In this document: one piece after another, positions 63,728-64,000 of the stretch
Numbering within the stretch: position 1 is the stretch's first letter
Layout of the letters: each line of letters opens with the position of its first letter
Assembly (NCBI GenBank): GCA_019694435.1
Contig: JAIBBZ010000003.1
Location: forward strand, 124,001-188,000
Reading direction: 5' to 3'
Length of the DNA: 64,000 nucleotides
Source: Pirellulales bacterium
Lineage (GTDB): Bacteria > Planctomycetota > Planctomycetia > Pirellulales > JAEUIK01
Notes under the pieces: model-generated
Database searches by the model: none
Told to the model about the DNA's origin: nothing
Seen by the model: only the letters and a program-made list of their open reading frames with translations
Program-made: the position numbers and the translations under genes

Positions 63728-64000
63728 TTAGCGCGTCGCCACGAAGGCCATCCAGTAGAACACCCAGCCGGTGACGGCCGTCATGAACATGGCAAACGCG
63801 GCCAGCCGCGCCCAGAACATGTGACTCGCACTATGCGCCGACGGTGCGATGGGACTGGGGAATTGTCGCAATGCCCGGACCGTCACGGCAACCCAGAGCA
63901 CGGCCGCACTCACAGCGAAGCAAAGATGCACCCACAGCGCCAGGTCCAGTGGAGACGTGCCGCTGGCGCTGGAATACGGCGACGCCTCGGCCCGGTCTCG
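63728..64000 (-). CDS. DUF420-like membrane protein, C-terminal part (5' end outside window)
   Basis: The frame is open to the right edge. The visible 90 residues have two membrane spans (LWVHLCFAVSAAVLWVAVTV and ARLAAFAMFMTAVTGWVFYW). The ending AVTGWVFYWMAFVATR with SHMFWARLAAF before it resembles the end of DUF420 proteins, often found near cytochrome oxidase or haem-related genes. Neighbouring genes in the window do not confirm this. A GTG at 63931 could be mistaken for the start, but the codons before it continue the first span. Confidence 0.6.
   Translation of the reverse strand, partial: RDRAEASPYSSASGTSPLDLALWVHLCFAVSAAVLWVAVTVRALRQFPSPIAPSAHSASHMFWARLAAFAMFMTAVTGWVFYWMAFVATR

Overview
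The window looks like chromosome of a high-GC planctomycete, probably Pirellulales-like. This is inferred from gene families, not from a marker gene. The family clues are an exported giant protein with the N-terminal LEPR-XLL-type signature (LDPLEERRLLS) and HAF-type repeats, a PEP-CTERM-tailed protein, a large fused CcsA-type cytochrome c maturation protein beside ResB, VIT/VWA and CPBP proteins, and ExbD-like coiled-coil proteins. No rRNA, tRNA, CRISPR array, transposase or phage gene was found.

Layout. 1-9.2 kb: the end of an AsmA-like protein, then a leftward block of cytochrome c biogenesis genes (resB, ccsA), an OmpA-type lipoprotein, a membrane-tethered HTH protein and a small exported protein. 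9.6-10.8 kb: queC-queD for 7-deazaguanine synthesis. 11.2-15.4 kb: a small Gly/Tyr-rich exported protein and two ExbD-like single-span coiled-coil proteins. 15.6-20.4 kb: a fused PqqD-like/M50-like/HlyD-type adaptor whose protease motifs are lost, convergent with a TolC-type lipoprotein. 20.6-25.4 kb: a 1553-residue exported mosaic protein with its own intrinsic terminator. 25.4-27.06 kb: 1.7 kb without a convincing gene but with tandem repeats and hairpins.

The centre (27.06-49.2 kb, possibly to 50.2 kb) is a rightward lipid/polyketide cluster resembling polyunsaturated fatty acid (Pfa) synthases but arranged differently. The first megasynthase is two nitronate-monooxygenase/PfaD-like barrels-KS-AT-four ACPs-KR-DH. 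The second overlaps it by ATGA and is KS-AT-DH-phosphopantetheinyl transferase. Then follow an AlkP-superfamily phosphodiesterase, a beta-propeller fused to a degenerate methyltransferase-like domain, a free-standing ACP, a second AlkP paralogue, an alpha/beta hydrolase and a secreted esterase. Synthesis, carrier activation, reduction and dehydration are all encoded. The AlkP pair, propeller protein and hydrolase are candidates for offloading or tailoring. The product is unknown, and this is the most interesting part of the window.

50.3-64 kb: a TPR protein, CPBP protease, VIT/VWA protein with terminator, PEP-CTERM protein with terminator, a YqjD/YqjE-like small membrane trio, rmlD, a conserved unknown, a transglutaminase-like protein, a TolB-type propeller protein, PduO-type cobalamin adenosyltransferase, and the 3' end of a DUF420-like membrane protein at the right edge.

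All calls come from reading motifs by eye. No database search was run, and residue boundaries are approximate unless a single residue number is given.
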